This document shows positions 13,265-22,377 of a DNA stretch of 35,896 nucleotides, one piece after another. The DNA lies in the NCBI GenBank assembly GCA_902597555.1, contig CACJYE010000006.1, forward strand, positions 1 to 35,896, given 5' to 3'. The notes beneath the pieces were generated by a model. The model made no database searches and was not told the DNA's origin. It saw only the letters and a list, made by a program, of their open reading frames with translations. Both the position numbers and the translations under genes were made by a program. The stretch is from an uncultured Pelagibacteraceae bacterium (GTDB lineage Bacteria; Pseudomonadota; Alphaproteobacteria; Pelagibacterales; Pelagibacteraceae). Numbering within the stretch: position 1 is the stretch's first letter; each line of letters starts with the position of its first letter.

Positions 13265-14389
13265 ATGTTTCAGCACGATAGATTGAGTAATGAGATTACA
13301 TTATTTCAAAAAATAAAAAACTTAGACTATATATTATTGATCTCAGTTATTCTTCTTTCTGCATTAAGTGTTTTTGTTATGTATTCTACGGATGGAGGTG
13401 AAATACTTTTTCATACAAAAAATCATCTTGTAAAACTTGTAGTTTTTTTTCCTTTAATGATTTTTGTAGCTTTCTTTAATATAAAATTTTGGCATAACTT
13501 TTCTTATATAATCTACCTCATAGTAATACTTTTATTAATATATGTCTCATTTTTTGGAATAAAGTCTTCTGGTTCACAAAGATGGATGGACCTTTATTTA
13601 TTTGTTTTGCAACCGTCAGAACTTATGAAAGTAGCAATCATAATGTGTCTTGCGAAATATTTTCATAGATTAAAAATAGAAAATGTAAACTCATTTACCA
13701 GTGTAACTATTGTATTATCGATTATAATAATTCCAGTAATTTTTGTAATTTCTCAACCTGATCTTGGTACATCTATATTAATTGCTTTAAGTGGATTAAT
13801 TATCTTGTGGTTAGGAGGCATGAAAATTAAATATTTTATATACTCATTTATTACTTTCTTAATTTCACTCCCATTTATAATCTCATTTCTTAAACCATAT
13901 CAAAAACTGAGAATATTGACCTTTTTAGATCCAGATAGAGATCCATTGGGTGCTGGATATCAAATTATACAGTCAAAAATAGCTATTGGTTCAGGTGGCC
14001 TTGGTGGAAAAGGTTTTTTAAAAGGAACACAAAGTTATTTAGATTTTTTACCTGAAAAACATACAGATTTTATATTTACTTTATTTTCAGAAGAGTTTGG
14101 TTTTATAGGCTCAGTTGGTCTTTTGATACTATACTCAATAATAATTTTTAGAATTGTGAGAATAGGAGCAATTTCGAGAAGTAATTTTGCTAGACTTTTT
14201 TGTTTTGGTTATGCTTTTGCAATTTTTATTTATATTGTAGTAAATTTATCTATGGTTTTGGGTCTGCTACCTATAGTTGGTTCTCCTTTACCCATCATGT
14301 CCTATGGAGGTTCTTCAATGTTAGCCACTATGATAGGATTTGGTATCGTATTGAGTGCAAAAATTAATCATAAACAAATGATTGCATAA
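13265..14389 (+). CDS. rodA: Peptidoglycan glycosyltransferase RodA (SEDS family)
   Basis: LQPSELMKVAIIMCLAKYF, FLPEKHTDFIFTLFSEEFGFIG, GLLPIVGSPLPIMSYGGSSML. Confidence 0.95.
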   Translation: MFQHDRLSNEITLFQKIKNLDYILLISVILLSALSVFVMYSTDGGEILFHTKNHLVKLVVFFPLMIFVAFFNIKFWHNFSYIIYLIVILLLIYVSFFGIKSSGSQRWMDLYLFVLQPSELMKVAIIMCLAKYFHRLKIENVNSFTSVTIVLSIIIIPVIFVISQPDLGTSILIALSGLIILWLGGMKIKYFIYSFITFLISLPFIISFLKPYQKLRILTFLDPDRDPLGAGYQIIQSKIAIGSGGLGGKGFLKGTQSYLDFLPEKHTDFIFTLFSEEFGFIGSVGLLILYSIIIFRIVRIGAISRSNFARLFCFGYAFAIFIYIVVNLSMVLGLLPIVGSPLPIMSYGGSSMLATMIGFGIVLSAKINHKQMIA

Positions 14390-14432
14390 TTTGTCACTCT
14401 CTTAATTTAATTTTAAATTGTATAACAATTTT

Positions 14433-15674
14433 ATGAAAAAAAATTTTAAAGTAGGAATAGTTGGAGCAGGAATTCAAGGTGTATCTAATGCTTTGTTTCT
14501 TCAAAAAAAAGGTTTTGACGTAACTATCTTTGATAGAGATAACCCAGGAAGCCAAGCCGCCTCTTATGGTAATGCAGGTCACTTTTCACCTTATGCATCT
14601 CTTTCTTTAAACAGAACCGATGTTCTAGCAGATGTACCCGCAATGTTGCTAAGTTCTGCAGGTCCACTTGCTTTAAAATGGAATTATGTTCCTAAAATGA
14701 TTCCATGGTTTATAAAATTTATAATGAATACTACTAAAACTAAGATGATGCATACTGCTAAAAATATGCATCAAATTTTAGATTTAGCTTTACCAGCTTA
14801 TGATGAATTGTTCGAAGAAATTGATTTGGAAGGCTTAGTTGAAAACAAAGGTATTCTTTATATATGGAATGATAAAGATTTAAAAAGTAGAGAATTAGAA
14901 ATTAGAGTAAGGGAAGAATTAGGAGTTAAACAGCAATTAGTAAATAAAGCTGAGATACATGATCTTGAACCACATATTAAACCATTTTACCATGCAGGTG
15001 TTTATTATCCTTATGCAAGACATGCAAGAAATCCAAAAAGAATTCTTTTAAAATTTTTTGATTTATTTTTGAAAAAAGGTGGAAAATTTAAAAAAGCAAA
15101 TATTAAAGACATTAGTTTTGATGAAGAAAAACCAGTGTTTAAAACTGAAACTCAGAGTTATGTTTTTCATAAAGCAGTAATAGCTTGTGGAGCTTTTTCA
15201 AAAAAATTAACAGACAATCTTGGCGAAAAAATACCCTTAGATACAGAGCGTGGATATCATGTTCATTTCAAAAACTGTGATCATTTATTAAGTAGACCTG
15301 TAATATTTTCTAACCGTGGATTTGGAATTACACCGATGGAACAAGGTTTAAGGGTTGTTGGAACTGTAGAGTTTGGTGGATTAGATAATCCTTTATCTAA
15401 ATCAAGAGTTAAGAATTTAATAAACAATGCGAAATATATGCTTGGCGATTTACCTGAGCATGAGGATGAGTGGCTAGGATTTAGACCAACTTTACCAGAT
15501 TTTTTACCTGTTATGGGGCCTTCTAAAAATTACAAAAATATTTTTTATTGTTTTGGACACCATCATTTAGGATGGACTTTAGGTCCAATTTCTGGAAAGA
15601 TTGTTTCAGGAATGATAGCGAACGAAAATACAAATTTAGATTTAAAACCTTATAGTTCGCTTAGATTTAGTTAA
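14433..15674 (+). CDS. FAD-dependent oxidoreductase, DadA-like (D-amino-acid dehydrogenase family)
   Basis: GIVGAGIQGVSNALFLQKKGFDVTIFDRDNPGSQAASYGNAG dinucleotide-binding motif; C-terminal GHHHLGWTLGPISGKIVSGMI. ATG at 14433 preferred over the track start at 14418. Confidence 0.88.
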   Translation: MKKNFKVGIVGAGIQGVSNALFLQKKGFDVTIFDRDNPGSQAASYGNAGHFSPYASLSLNRTDVLADVPAMLLSSAGPLALKWNYVPKMIPWFIKFIMNTTKTKMMHTAKNMHQILDLALPAYDELFEEIDLEGLVENKGILYIWNDKDLKSRELEIRVREELGVKQQLVNKAEIHDLEPHIKPFYHAGVYYPYARHARNPKRILLKFFDLFLKKGGKFKKANIKDISFDEEKPVFKTETQSYVFHKAVIACGAFSKKLTDNLGEKIPLDTERGYHVHFKNCDHLLSRPVIFSNRGFGITPMEQGLRVVGTVEFGGLDNPLSKSRVKNLINNAKYMLGDLPEHEDEWLGFRPTLPDFLPVMGPSKNYKNIFYCFGHHHLGWTLGPISGKIVSGMIANENTNLDLKPYSSLRFS

Positions 15675-16577
15675 GTGACTAAAGATAATAATTTTTTAGC
15701 TTATTTATATCTATTTTTAACAGTAACTTTCTGGGCAGGAAATTTTGTAGTAGGTAAACTCGCAAGTTTTTATGAAGTTCCTCCTTTTTCACTAAATTTT
15801 TATAGATGGCTTTTTGCTTGGTTGATTTTAGCGCCTTTTACAATTCCTGAAATATTAGAAAAAAGAAACTATATAATTAAGAACTATAAGCTTTTCATTA
15901 TTTTAGGAGTAACTAGTATTACTGTATTTAATTCAATTGTTTATTATTCATTAAATTTTACTCAGGTGATTAGTGGAGTTTTAATGATCTCTACAATACC
16001 TGTCATGATTATGTTGTTTTCTTCAATTTTAAAAATTGAAAAGACAAATATTTTTCAAATTATAGGAGTAGTATTCTCTTTTGCAGGTGTAATTATGATT
16101 ATAACAAAAGCAAATATAGAGATATTAAAAAATTTAGATTTCAACAAAGGTGACATTACTATGGTTATAGCAATGTTCTCATGGGCTTTATATTCTACAT
16201 TGTTAAAAGGAAAGAAATATGAATTAACTCAAATATCATTACTTCAAGTAGTAATTACTTTTGGTTTAATATTTTTGATACCAGTTTATTTTATTGAATA
16301 TCAAATTGGATTTAGAATTAATTTAGAATTACCATTTATTTTAATTCTATCTTATGTAGTTTTGTTTCCAGGTTTAGCATCTTTCCTTTTATGGATAAAA
16401 GGAATATCTATGATTGGTGCAAATCGATCAGGTGTTTTTTTACATTTAATGCCTATTTTAAGTGCAATAATGGCGATTATTTTTTTTAGTGAAAAATTTA
16501 TGTTTTATCATATTTTAGGCGCTTGTTTTATTATTATTGGAATATTGTTGTCAAATAAGAAAGTTAAAAATGCTTAA
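15675..16577 (+). CDS. DMT-superfamily (EamA) transporter
   Basis: About 10 TM helices; FWAGNFVVGKLA...FNFYRWLFAWLIL-type N-repeat and MIGANRSGVFLHLMPILSAIMA C-repeat; GTG start directly after the previous stop. Confidence 0.88.
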   Translation: MTKDNNFLAYLYLFLTVTFWAGNFVVGKLASFYEVPPFSLNFYRWLFAWLILAPFTIPEILEKRNYIIKNYKLFIILGVTSITVFNSIVYYSLNFTQVISGVLMISTIPVMIMLFSSILKIEKTNIFQIIGVVFSFAGVIMIITKANIEILKNLDFNKGDITMVIAMFSWALYSTLLKGKKYELTQISLLQVVITFGLIFLIPVYFIEYQIGFRINLELPFILILSYVVLFPGLASFLLWIKGISMIGANRSGVFLHLMPILSAIMAIIFFSEKFMFYHILGACFIIIGILLSNKKVKNA

Positions 16578-17520
16578 GGTTGCTATATTAGATGATTATC
16601 AAAATGTTGCCCAACAATTTGTAGATTTAGGAAAGCTGTCAGGAAAATATGAGTTTAAAATTTTTAGTGAACCTTTTTTAGATGAGGCTGATGCAATTGA
16701 TCAGCTAGCTGATTTTGAAGCTTTATTAATTATGAGAGAAAGAACTCCTATTACAAAAAATTTAATTGATAATTTAAATGAATTAAAATTTGTAATCACA
16801 AGTGGATTAAGGAACAAATCTATCGATTTGGAGGCAGCAAAAAAAAGAAAAATTATAGTTTGTGGTACAGACATAAATTTAAACCCAACACCTGAATTAA
16901 CTTGGGCACTAATTCTTGGTTTAGCTAGAAACTTTAAAGAAGAGTTTGACAATATGTATCAAGGGTATTGGCAAACTACAATTGGAGTAGAATTAAAAGG
17001 AAAAATTTTAGGTTTAATTGGTCTAGGTAGAGTTGGCACAGAAGTTGCAAAAATTGGAAAAGCATTTGGAATGCAAGTAATGGCCTGGAGTGAAAACTTA
17101 AGCTTAGACAAGTGCAAAGAATTAGATGTGCTCCCTTGTAGTAAAGATGACTTAATTACAAATTCAGATGTGCTTTCAATTCACGTTCAAGGAGGTGAAA
17201 GATACAAAGACTGTATTACCATAAAAGAATTTGATAAAATGAAAAAAACAGCATTTTTGATTAATACTTCTAGAGGACCCATTGTGAGGGAAGATGACTT
17301 AATTATTGCATTGTCAACGAATGTAATTGCAGGAGCTGGAATAGATGTTTATGATAAAGAACCTCTACCAGAGAATAATAAACTTAGATTTTTACCTAAT
17401 GCACTTCTTACTCCACACATAGGTTATGTGACAGCAGAAAATTATAGTATTTTTTATAATCAAATGATTGAAGGATTGGAGGCTTGTGTTGATGGAAAAC
17501 CAGTCCGTGTTTTAGAGTAG
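16570..17520 (+). CDS. D-isomer-specific 2-hydroxyacid dehydrogenase family protein
   Basis: GLIGLGRVGTEVAKIGKAFGMQVMAWS Rossmann motif; catalytic region NTSRGPIVREDDL, DVYDKEPLP, TPHIGYVT. ATG at 16570 preferred over 16537. Confidence 0.9.
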   Translation: MLKVAILDDYQNVAQQFVDLGKLSGKYEFKIFSEPFLDEADAIDQLADFEALLIMRERTPITKNLIDNLNELKFVITSGLRNKSIDLEAAKKRKIIVCGTDINLNPTPELTWALILGLARNFKEEFDNMYQGYWQTTIGVELKGKILGLIGLGRVGTEVAKIGKAFGMQVMAWSENLSLDKCKELDVLPCSKDDLITNSDVLSIHVQGGERYKDCITIKEFDKMKKTAFLINTSRGPIVREDDLIIALSTNVIAGAGIDVYDKEPLPENNKLRFLPNALLTPHIGYVTAENYSIFYNQMIEGLEACVDGKPVRVLE

Positions 17521-17522
17521 CG

Positions 17523-18422
17523 ATGGATTTACCAGTGGTTAATCACGAGGATTATTTTGCCAAAATTGGAGATGATCATAAATTTCCGATAAACAAGTTT
17601 GGAGAATTGGCTAATTATTTGATCCAAAATAAAATCGTTAAAAAGTTTCATAAACCATATGCCTGTTCACTTGAAACATTGAGTTATGCACATTCAAAAG
17701 ATTATATTTCTAACGTGAAAAATAAAACATTACGTAAAGAGGAAGTAAAAAAAATTGGATTTCCGCTTGTTGATAGCGTTGTTCAGAGATCATTAGTAGC
17801 TACTGGTGGTACTGTTTTAGCTTCTAAATTAGCAATTAATTATGGAATATCATGTAATACTGCTGGAGGTAGTCATCACGCAAACTACAATGGTGGAGCT
17901 GGATATTGCGTTTTCAATGATGTGGCTGTTGCTGCCCATTATTTACTAAATCGAGGTTTGGCCAACAAAATATTAATTGTTGATTTAGATGTTCATCAAG
18001 GAAACGGAAATTCAGAAATTTTTAAAGAAAATAGGAGTGTTTTTACTTTCAGTATGCACTCTAAAACTAACTATCCAGCTAAAAAATCTAATAGTGATTT
18101 AGATGTGGAGCTAGAAGATAATTTAGAGGATGGTGCTTATATTGAGACACTTAAACATTGTTTAAAAAGGTTAAATCAAGAAAATTTTGATTTTGTTTTT
18201 TATATAGCTGGAGTAGATATTCATTTTAACGATAGATTAGGTAAACTAAAAATATCTGATGAAGGTATTAAATCTAGAGACGAGCTTGTTATTGAAAACT
18301 TTTTTTCTAAAAGAATACCTTTTTGTGGTGTTTTAGGTGGTGGTTATAATAAAGATTTTAATAAATTAGTTGAATTACATTCAATCTTACACAAATCCTG
18401 TGCTAAATATATAGTGTCATGA
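17523..18422 (+). CDS. Histone deacetylase-family protein (acetylpolyamine amidohydrolase/AcuC-like)
   Basis: GGSHHANYNGGAGYCVFNDVAVAA, LIVDLDVHQGNGNSEIF and GVDIHFNDRLGKL: zinc and catalytic motifs intact. Confidence 0.9.
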   Translation: MDLPVVNHEDYFAKIGDDHKFPINKFGELANYLIQNKIVKKFHKPYACSLETLSYAHSKDYISNVKNKTLRKEEVKKIGFPLVDSVVQRSLVATGGTVLASKLAINYGISCNTAGGSHHANYNGGAGYCVFNDVAVAAHYLLNRGLANKILIVDLDVHQGNGNSEIFKENRSVFTFSMHSKTNYPAKKSNSDLDVELEDNLEDGAYIETLKHCLKRLNQENFDFVFYIAGVDIHFNDRLGKLKISDEGIKSRDELVIENFFSKRIPFCGVLGGGYNKDFNKLVELHSILHKSCAKYIVS

Positions 18423-18793
18423 CAAAAAAAATAAATCCAAATTTAACTGCAGAACAAAAATTAATCTTGTTCGAAGAAGGAACAGAGAGTGCAGGTTCAA
18501 GTGAACTTAACCATGAAAAGAGAGAAGGAAGTTTTCATTGTGCTAATTGTGGGGAAAAATTATTTGACTCAAAAACAAAATATGAGAGTGGATCAGGCTG
18601 GCCTTCGTTTTATGAGTCTTTACCAAATGTATTTGAGACTAAAACGGATCATCACATAGGTTATGCAAGAACTGAGTATCATTGTAAAAAATGTGGAGGA
18701 CATCATGGTCATGTATTTGATGATGGACCTGAACCTACAGGAAAAAGATTTTGTAATAACGGTGTTTGTTTAGTTTTTAAACCTAAAGATTAG
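18419..18793 (+). CDS. msrB: Peptide-methionine (R)-S-oxide reductase
   Basis: CANCGEKLFDS, SGSGWPSF, CKKCGGHHGHVFDDGP, GKRFCNNG (two CxxC zinc motifs plus catalytic Cys). Confidence 0.92.
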   Translation: MTKKINPNLTAEQKLILFEEGTESAGSSELNHEKREGSFHCANCGEKLFDSKTKYESGSGWPSFYESLPNVFETKTDHHIGYARTEYHCKKCGGHHGHVFDDGPEPTGKRFCNNGVCLVFKPKD

Positions 18794-18803
18794 ATAATCT
18801 AAA

Positions 18804-19061
18804 TTAATTTTTTAAAAGATCTTGAAGTTTATTTTCTTTTTCTAGTGCTCTAACTTCATCGTAACCACCAATATGTTCATCATCAAAAAAGATTTGGGGA
18901 ATAGTTCTTTTACCATTTGCTTTTTTAATCATCTCATCAGCTGCACCTGCAATTTTTGAAATATCAATTTCTTTATAAGTTGCATTATTTCTTGCCAATA
19001 ATCTTTTAGCAGCTTCACAATAATTGCAAAAGGGACCTGTATACATGGTAATTTTTTTCAT
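18804..19061 (-). CDS. grxC: Glutaredoxin 3
   Basis: MYTGPFCNYCEAAKRLLARNNATYKEIDI, KRTIPQIFFDDEHIGGYDEVRALEK; 85 aa; redox motif reads CNYC. Confidence 0.9.
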   Translation of the reverse strand: MKKITMYTGPFCNYCEAAKRLLARNNATYKEIDISKIAGAADEMIKKANGKRTIPQIFFDDEHIGGYDEVRALEKENKLQDLLKN

Positions 19062-19064
19062 AGT

Positions 19065-19361
19065 TTATAAATAATCACCTTTTTTAATTTTACTAGTAAT
19101 TTCTTTTCTAGAGTATTCAAACTTTTTACGATGTTTTATACTTTTTTGATTTACTCTTTTTCTCCATAATCTGAAAGAGGATGGTTTTAGAGACCTTCTC
19201 ATAATTTTAATTACGTCAGACTCTTTCTTCCCGGTTTTTTTTTCAATTTCCTCAAAAGTTATCCTATCTGCCCAAGCAGCCCAAATGATCCAATCAGGAT
19301 CGTCCATTTTGGGTTCTGGATTTTTAACTTTGGTAATTGGCCTGTGACCTTTTTTTTTCAT
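19065..19361 (-). CDS. TIGR03643/DUF2805 family protein
   Basis: WIIWAAWADRITFEEIEKKTGKKESDVIKIMRRSLKPSSFRLWRKRV matches the recalled family pattern; 4-bp gap to grxC. Confidence 0.8.
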   Translation of the reverse strand: MKKKGHRPITKVKNPEPKMDDPDWIIWAAWADRITFEEIEKKTGKKESDVIKIMRRSLKPSSFRLWRKRVNQKSIKHRKKFEYSRKEITSKIKKGDYL

Positions 19362-19424
19362 AAATCCTTTATATTTGAAAAAAATATTTAATGCATTTTT
19401 TTTAGCCTCTGATATTATCTGTTT

Positions 19425-19478
19425 GATAGTCCTTCTTAGCCATCTTTAGCTCCCGGTTTTTAAGGACTATCTTTTTTT
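19425..19478 (+). promoter_or_regulatory. Terminator-like hairpin in the lysE 5' UTR (10-bp perfect stem, 27-nt loop, T7 tail abutting the ATG)
   Basis: GATAGTCCTT (19425-19434) pairs with AAGGACTATC (19462-19471); TTTTTTT 19472-19478; ATG at 19479. The only SD-like AAGGA lies in the 3' arm. Confidence 0.7.
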
Positions 19479-20093
19479 ATGCTCCCCCTAGATTTTATAC
19501 TTTATCTGCAGATAATTATTTTTTTATTTATTACACCCGGAACTCCAAGGATTGTAATTATCTCTTATTCAATGAATTATGGAGTTGGAAAATGTGTATG
19601 GTCTGCTTTAGGTGATATAACCGCAAATTTGATTCAAGCAACTTTAGTTATTTTTGTCATTGGATCCTTTTTTTCAGAGAACTCAATAGCACTTAATGCG
19701 TTTAAATGGATCGGAATAATTTATTTATTATATTTAGCTTATGATATTTATAAATCTCGACCAAAAAGTATTACAAATGAAGGAGAAATAAAAAAAAGTA
19801 ACTTATCTTTTTTTAGAGATGGGTTTTTAGTTGCTGGTACAAGTCCTAAGGCTTGGATGTTTTTTCCTTTTATTTTTCCTCAATTTATTGACTTTAATTC
19901 TAATTTATTGGTTCAATTTGTAATTTTAATTACAACTTACATCGTTTTAGATTTTATATCTTTGATTGGCTACGCAATGCTCGCACAAAAACTAATAAAG
20001 TGGATAACTGCTAATCCTAAAACAATTAATACAATTTCTGCGAGTGTTTTAGTAATTATCGCTGTAATAATCGTTGTAACTCAACAATATTAG
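19479..20093 (+). CDS. LysE/RhtB-family amino-acid exporter
   Basis: FLFITPGTPRIVIISYSMNYGVGKCVWSALGD, FRDGFLVAGTSPKAWMFFPFIFPQF; 6 TM pattern. Confidence 0.9.
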   Translation: MLPLDFILYLQIIIFLFITPGTPRIVIISYSMNYGVGKCVWSALGDITANLIQATLVIFVIGSFFSENSIALNAFKWIGIIYLLYLAYDIYKSRPKSITNEGEIKKSNLSFFRDGFLVAGTSPKAWMFFPFIFPQFIDFNSNLLVQFVILITTYIVLDFISLIGYAMLAQKLIKWITANPKTINTISASVLVIIAVIIVVTQQY

Positions 20094-20179
20094 TTAGATT
20101 TGGCCTTTATTGCCACTTGCATAAAATAAAATTTCTTTATTTAATCATCACATAATTAATTAATTAAAGAGGAAATAAA

Positions 20180-21418
20180 ATGAGATTAAATAAAATAATT
20201 TTAAGTTTTGTTTCTGCATTAGTAATTTTATTTTCAACTTCTGTTGCATCTTTTGCAAAAGTAGTTGGTGACAAAATTATTTTAGGTGCTGCGATTTCCT
20301 TAACTGGTAAATACTCATCTAATGGTGTTCATACTCAAAATGGTTATAACATGGCCGTTGATAGAATTAACAGCATGGGTGGTGTTAAAGTTGGTGGAAA
20401 GACTTATAAGTTTGATATTATTTATTACGATGATGAATCAAACCCTAAGAGAGCTGCACAGCTTGCAGAAAGATTAATATCACAAGATGGTGTTGAGTTC
20501 ATGCTTGGCCCTTACAGTTCTGGTTTAACTAAAGCGATTGCTCCAGTGACTGAAAAATATGGTGTTCCAATGGTTGAAGCAAATGGTGCATCTAGATCTT
20601 TGTTTACAAAAGGTTACAAATATCTATTTGCTGTATTAGCCCCAGCTAATTTGTATCTTGATGTTGCTATTGATTTAGCAGTTGAAAAGAATAATGGAAA
20701 ACCAGTGACAGTAGCAATGGCATTTGAACAAGATGCATTTTCTCAAGATGTTAGATTGGGAGTTTTAGATGCAATTAAAAGAACCGGCTCAAAAAAAGTA
20801 ATTGATGATAAATTACCAAAAGAGTTAAATGATATGGCTGCAACATTAGTTAAAGTTAAACAAATGAAGCCAGATGTTCTTGTTGTATCAGGTCATACAA
20901 AAGGTGCACTTACTGCAATTAGACAAATTGCTGAAATGAAGGTAGATGTTCCAATGTTAGCTATGACTCACTGTGATGCTGCTAAACTATCAAAACAGCA
21001 TGGCAAAAACTCACAGTACGCATTATGCGCGTCTCAATGGCACAAAACATTAACATATAAAGACAATTTCTTTAAAGATGGAATGACTTATGCCGCTGAC
21101 TTTGAGAAAGAGTTTGGATATGATCCACCTTATCAATCTGCAGAATCCTCTGCTGCGTTATTAGTATTCAAAGATGCTTTTGAGAGAGCAAATTCGTTTG
21201 ATCAAAAGAAAGTAAGAGATGCTCTTGCGGATACTAACATGCAAACATTCTATGGAAATATTAAATTTGCACCTGGTGGTCAAAATGTTGACAAACCTAT
21301 GGTACTTTTCCAAGTAATGTGTGATGACTCAGGCAAATGTGAGAACAAAGTTGTTGCGCCAACTAAATGGGCATCAGCTAAGTTAATACATCCTGTTCCA
21401 AAGTGGTCAGAAAGATAA
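20180..21418 (+). CDS. Branched-chain amino acid/amide-type ABC transporter substrate-binding protein (Liv-type, system 1)
   Basis: Signal peptide; IILGAAISLTGKYSSNGVHTQNGYNMAVDRINSMGGVKVGGKTYKFDIIYYDDESNPKRAAQLAERLI; followed by livHMGF-like genes. Confidence 0.93.
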   Translation: MRLNKIILSFVSALVILFSTSVASFAKVVGDKIILGAAISLTGKYSSNGVHTQNGYNMAVDRINSMGGVKVGGKTYKFDIIYYDDESNPKRAAQLAERLISQDGVEFMLGPYSSGLTKAIAPVTEKYGVPMVEANGASRSLFTKGYKYLFAVLAPANLYLDVAIDLAVEKNNGKPVTVAMAFEQDAFSQDVRLGVLDAIKRTGSKKVIDDKLPKELNDMAATLVKVKQMKPDVLVVSGHTKGALTAIRQIAEMKVDVPMLAMTHCDAAKLSKQHGKNSQYALCASQWHKTLTYKDNFFKDGMTYAADFEKEFGYDPPYQSAESSAALLVFKDAFERANSFDQKKVRDALADTNMQTFYGNIKFAPGGQNVDKPMVLFQVMCDDSGKCENKVVAPTKWASAKLIHPVPKWSER

Positions 21419-21431
21419 AATAAAAAATATT

Positions 21432-21462
21432 AAAGCCCCCTAGTATTAGGGGGCTTTTTTTT
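21432..21462 (+). terminator. Intrinsic terminator between binding-protein gene and permease gene
   Basis: AAAGCCCCCT-AGTATT-AGGGGGC followed by TTTTTTTT. Confidence 0.9.
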
Positions 21463-21483
21463 ATATAACCCAAAATACTTTTT

Positions 21484-22377
21484 ATGGATTTCATGGTTTT
21501 CCAATATCCGATGATAACAGTCCAAGCTTGCTTGGATGGAATTCTTCTTGGAATTTTATTTGCGTTGATTGCTTATGGGATGGCTCTTCAATGGGGAGTG
21601 ATGAACATTATTAATATTGCACAAGGAGATCTTGTTATTTTGGGAGGATACATAGCATATTTTATGTACCTTTACGGTATTCATCCAGCATGGGGTGTAA
21701 TTGTTGCACCGGTGATAATGTATTTCCTCGGTGTTCTAATTTACAAATTAGTTATTAATAAAGTAGTGGATAGAGACTTATTTATTTCCATATTAGCAAC
21801 CTTTGGAATAAGTATTCTGTTCATGCAGTTAATGAATTTTGCATTTGGTGCTGATGTTGTGCTGGCAAATTCTGATTATGGAACAACTATGTTGTTTAAC
21901 AATAACGTTGTATTGCCAAACTCAAAACTGTTTTCAGCTTTTATAAGTATTTTATTCGCAATATGTTTGGTAATTTACATGAAAAAATCTAAGCTTGGAC
22001 GTGCAATTAGAGCTACTGCACAAAATGCTAGAGCTGCTAAAATTTTAGGCGTTGATACAGAAAAGGTTTATGCAGCAACATTTGGTATTAATGCTGCTCT
22101 TTGTGGTGTTGCTGGAGCTTTAATTTCTATAACATTTACAATTCACCCTTACATGGGGTTACCATATACAATTCGATCATTTATGATTGTTATTGTTGCG
22201 GGCCTAGGAAATTTACCAGGAGTTGCAATGTCTGGTATGGGTCTTGGTGTATTTGAAGAATTTGCAGACTATATTTTAGGAACAGAATTTAGAATTGGCT
22301 CTGTATTTTTACTGTTAGTACTAATTTTAGTTTATAGAAGATTTAAACTTTCAAGAAAAAGAGAGTACCTAAAGTGA
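21484..22377 (+). CDS. Liv-type ABC transporter permease (LivH-like, system 1)
   Basis: DGILLGILFALIAYGMALQWGVMNIINIAQGDLVILGGY, SKLGRAIRATAQNARAAKILGVDTEKVYAATFGINAAL. Confidence 0.93.
   Translation: MDFMVFQYPMITVQACLDGILLGILFALIAYGMALQWGVMNIINIAQGDLVILGGYIAYFMYLYGIHPAWGVIVAPVIMYFLGVLIYKLVINKVVDRDLFISILATFGISILFMQLMNFAFGADVVLANSDYGTTMLFNNNVVLPNSKLFSAFISILFAICLVIYMKKSKLGRAIRATAQNARAAKILGVDTEKVYAATFGINAALCGVAGALISITFTIHPYMGLPYTIRSFMIVIVAGLGNLPGVAMSGMGLGVFEEFADYILGTEFRIGSVFLLLVLILVYRRFKLSRKREYLK

Noticed and set aside
18787-18800. Inverted repeat AGATTAGATAATCT at the msrB/grxC convergent junction as a terminator
   Set aside because: Only a 6-bp A/T-rich stem with a 2-nt loop; not distinguishable from composition.
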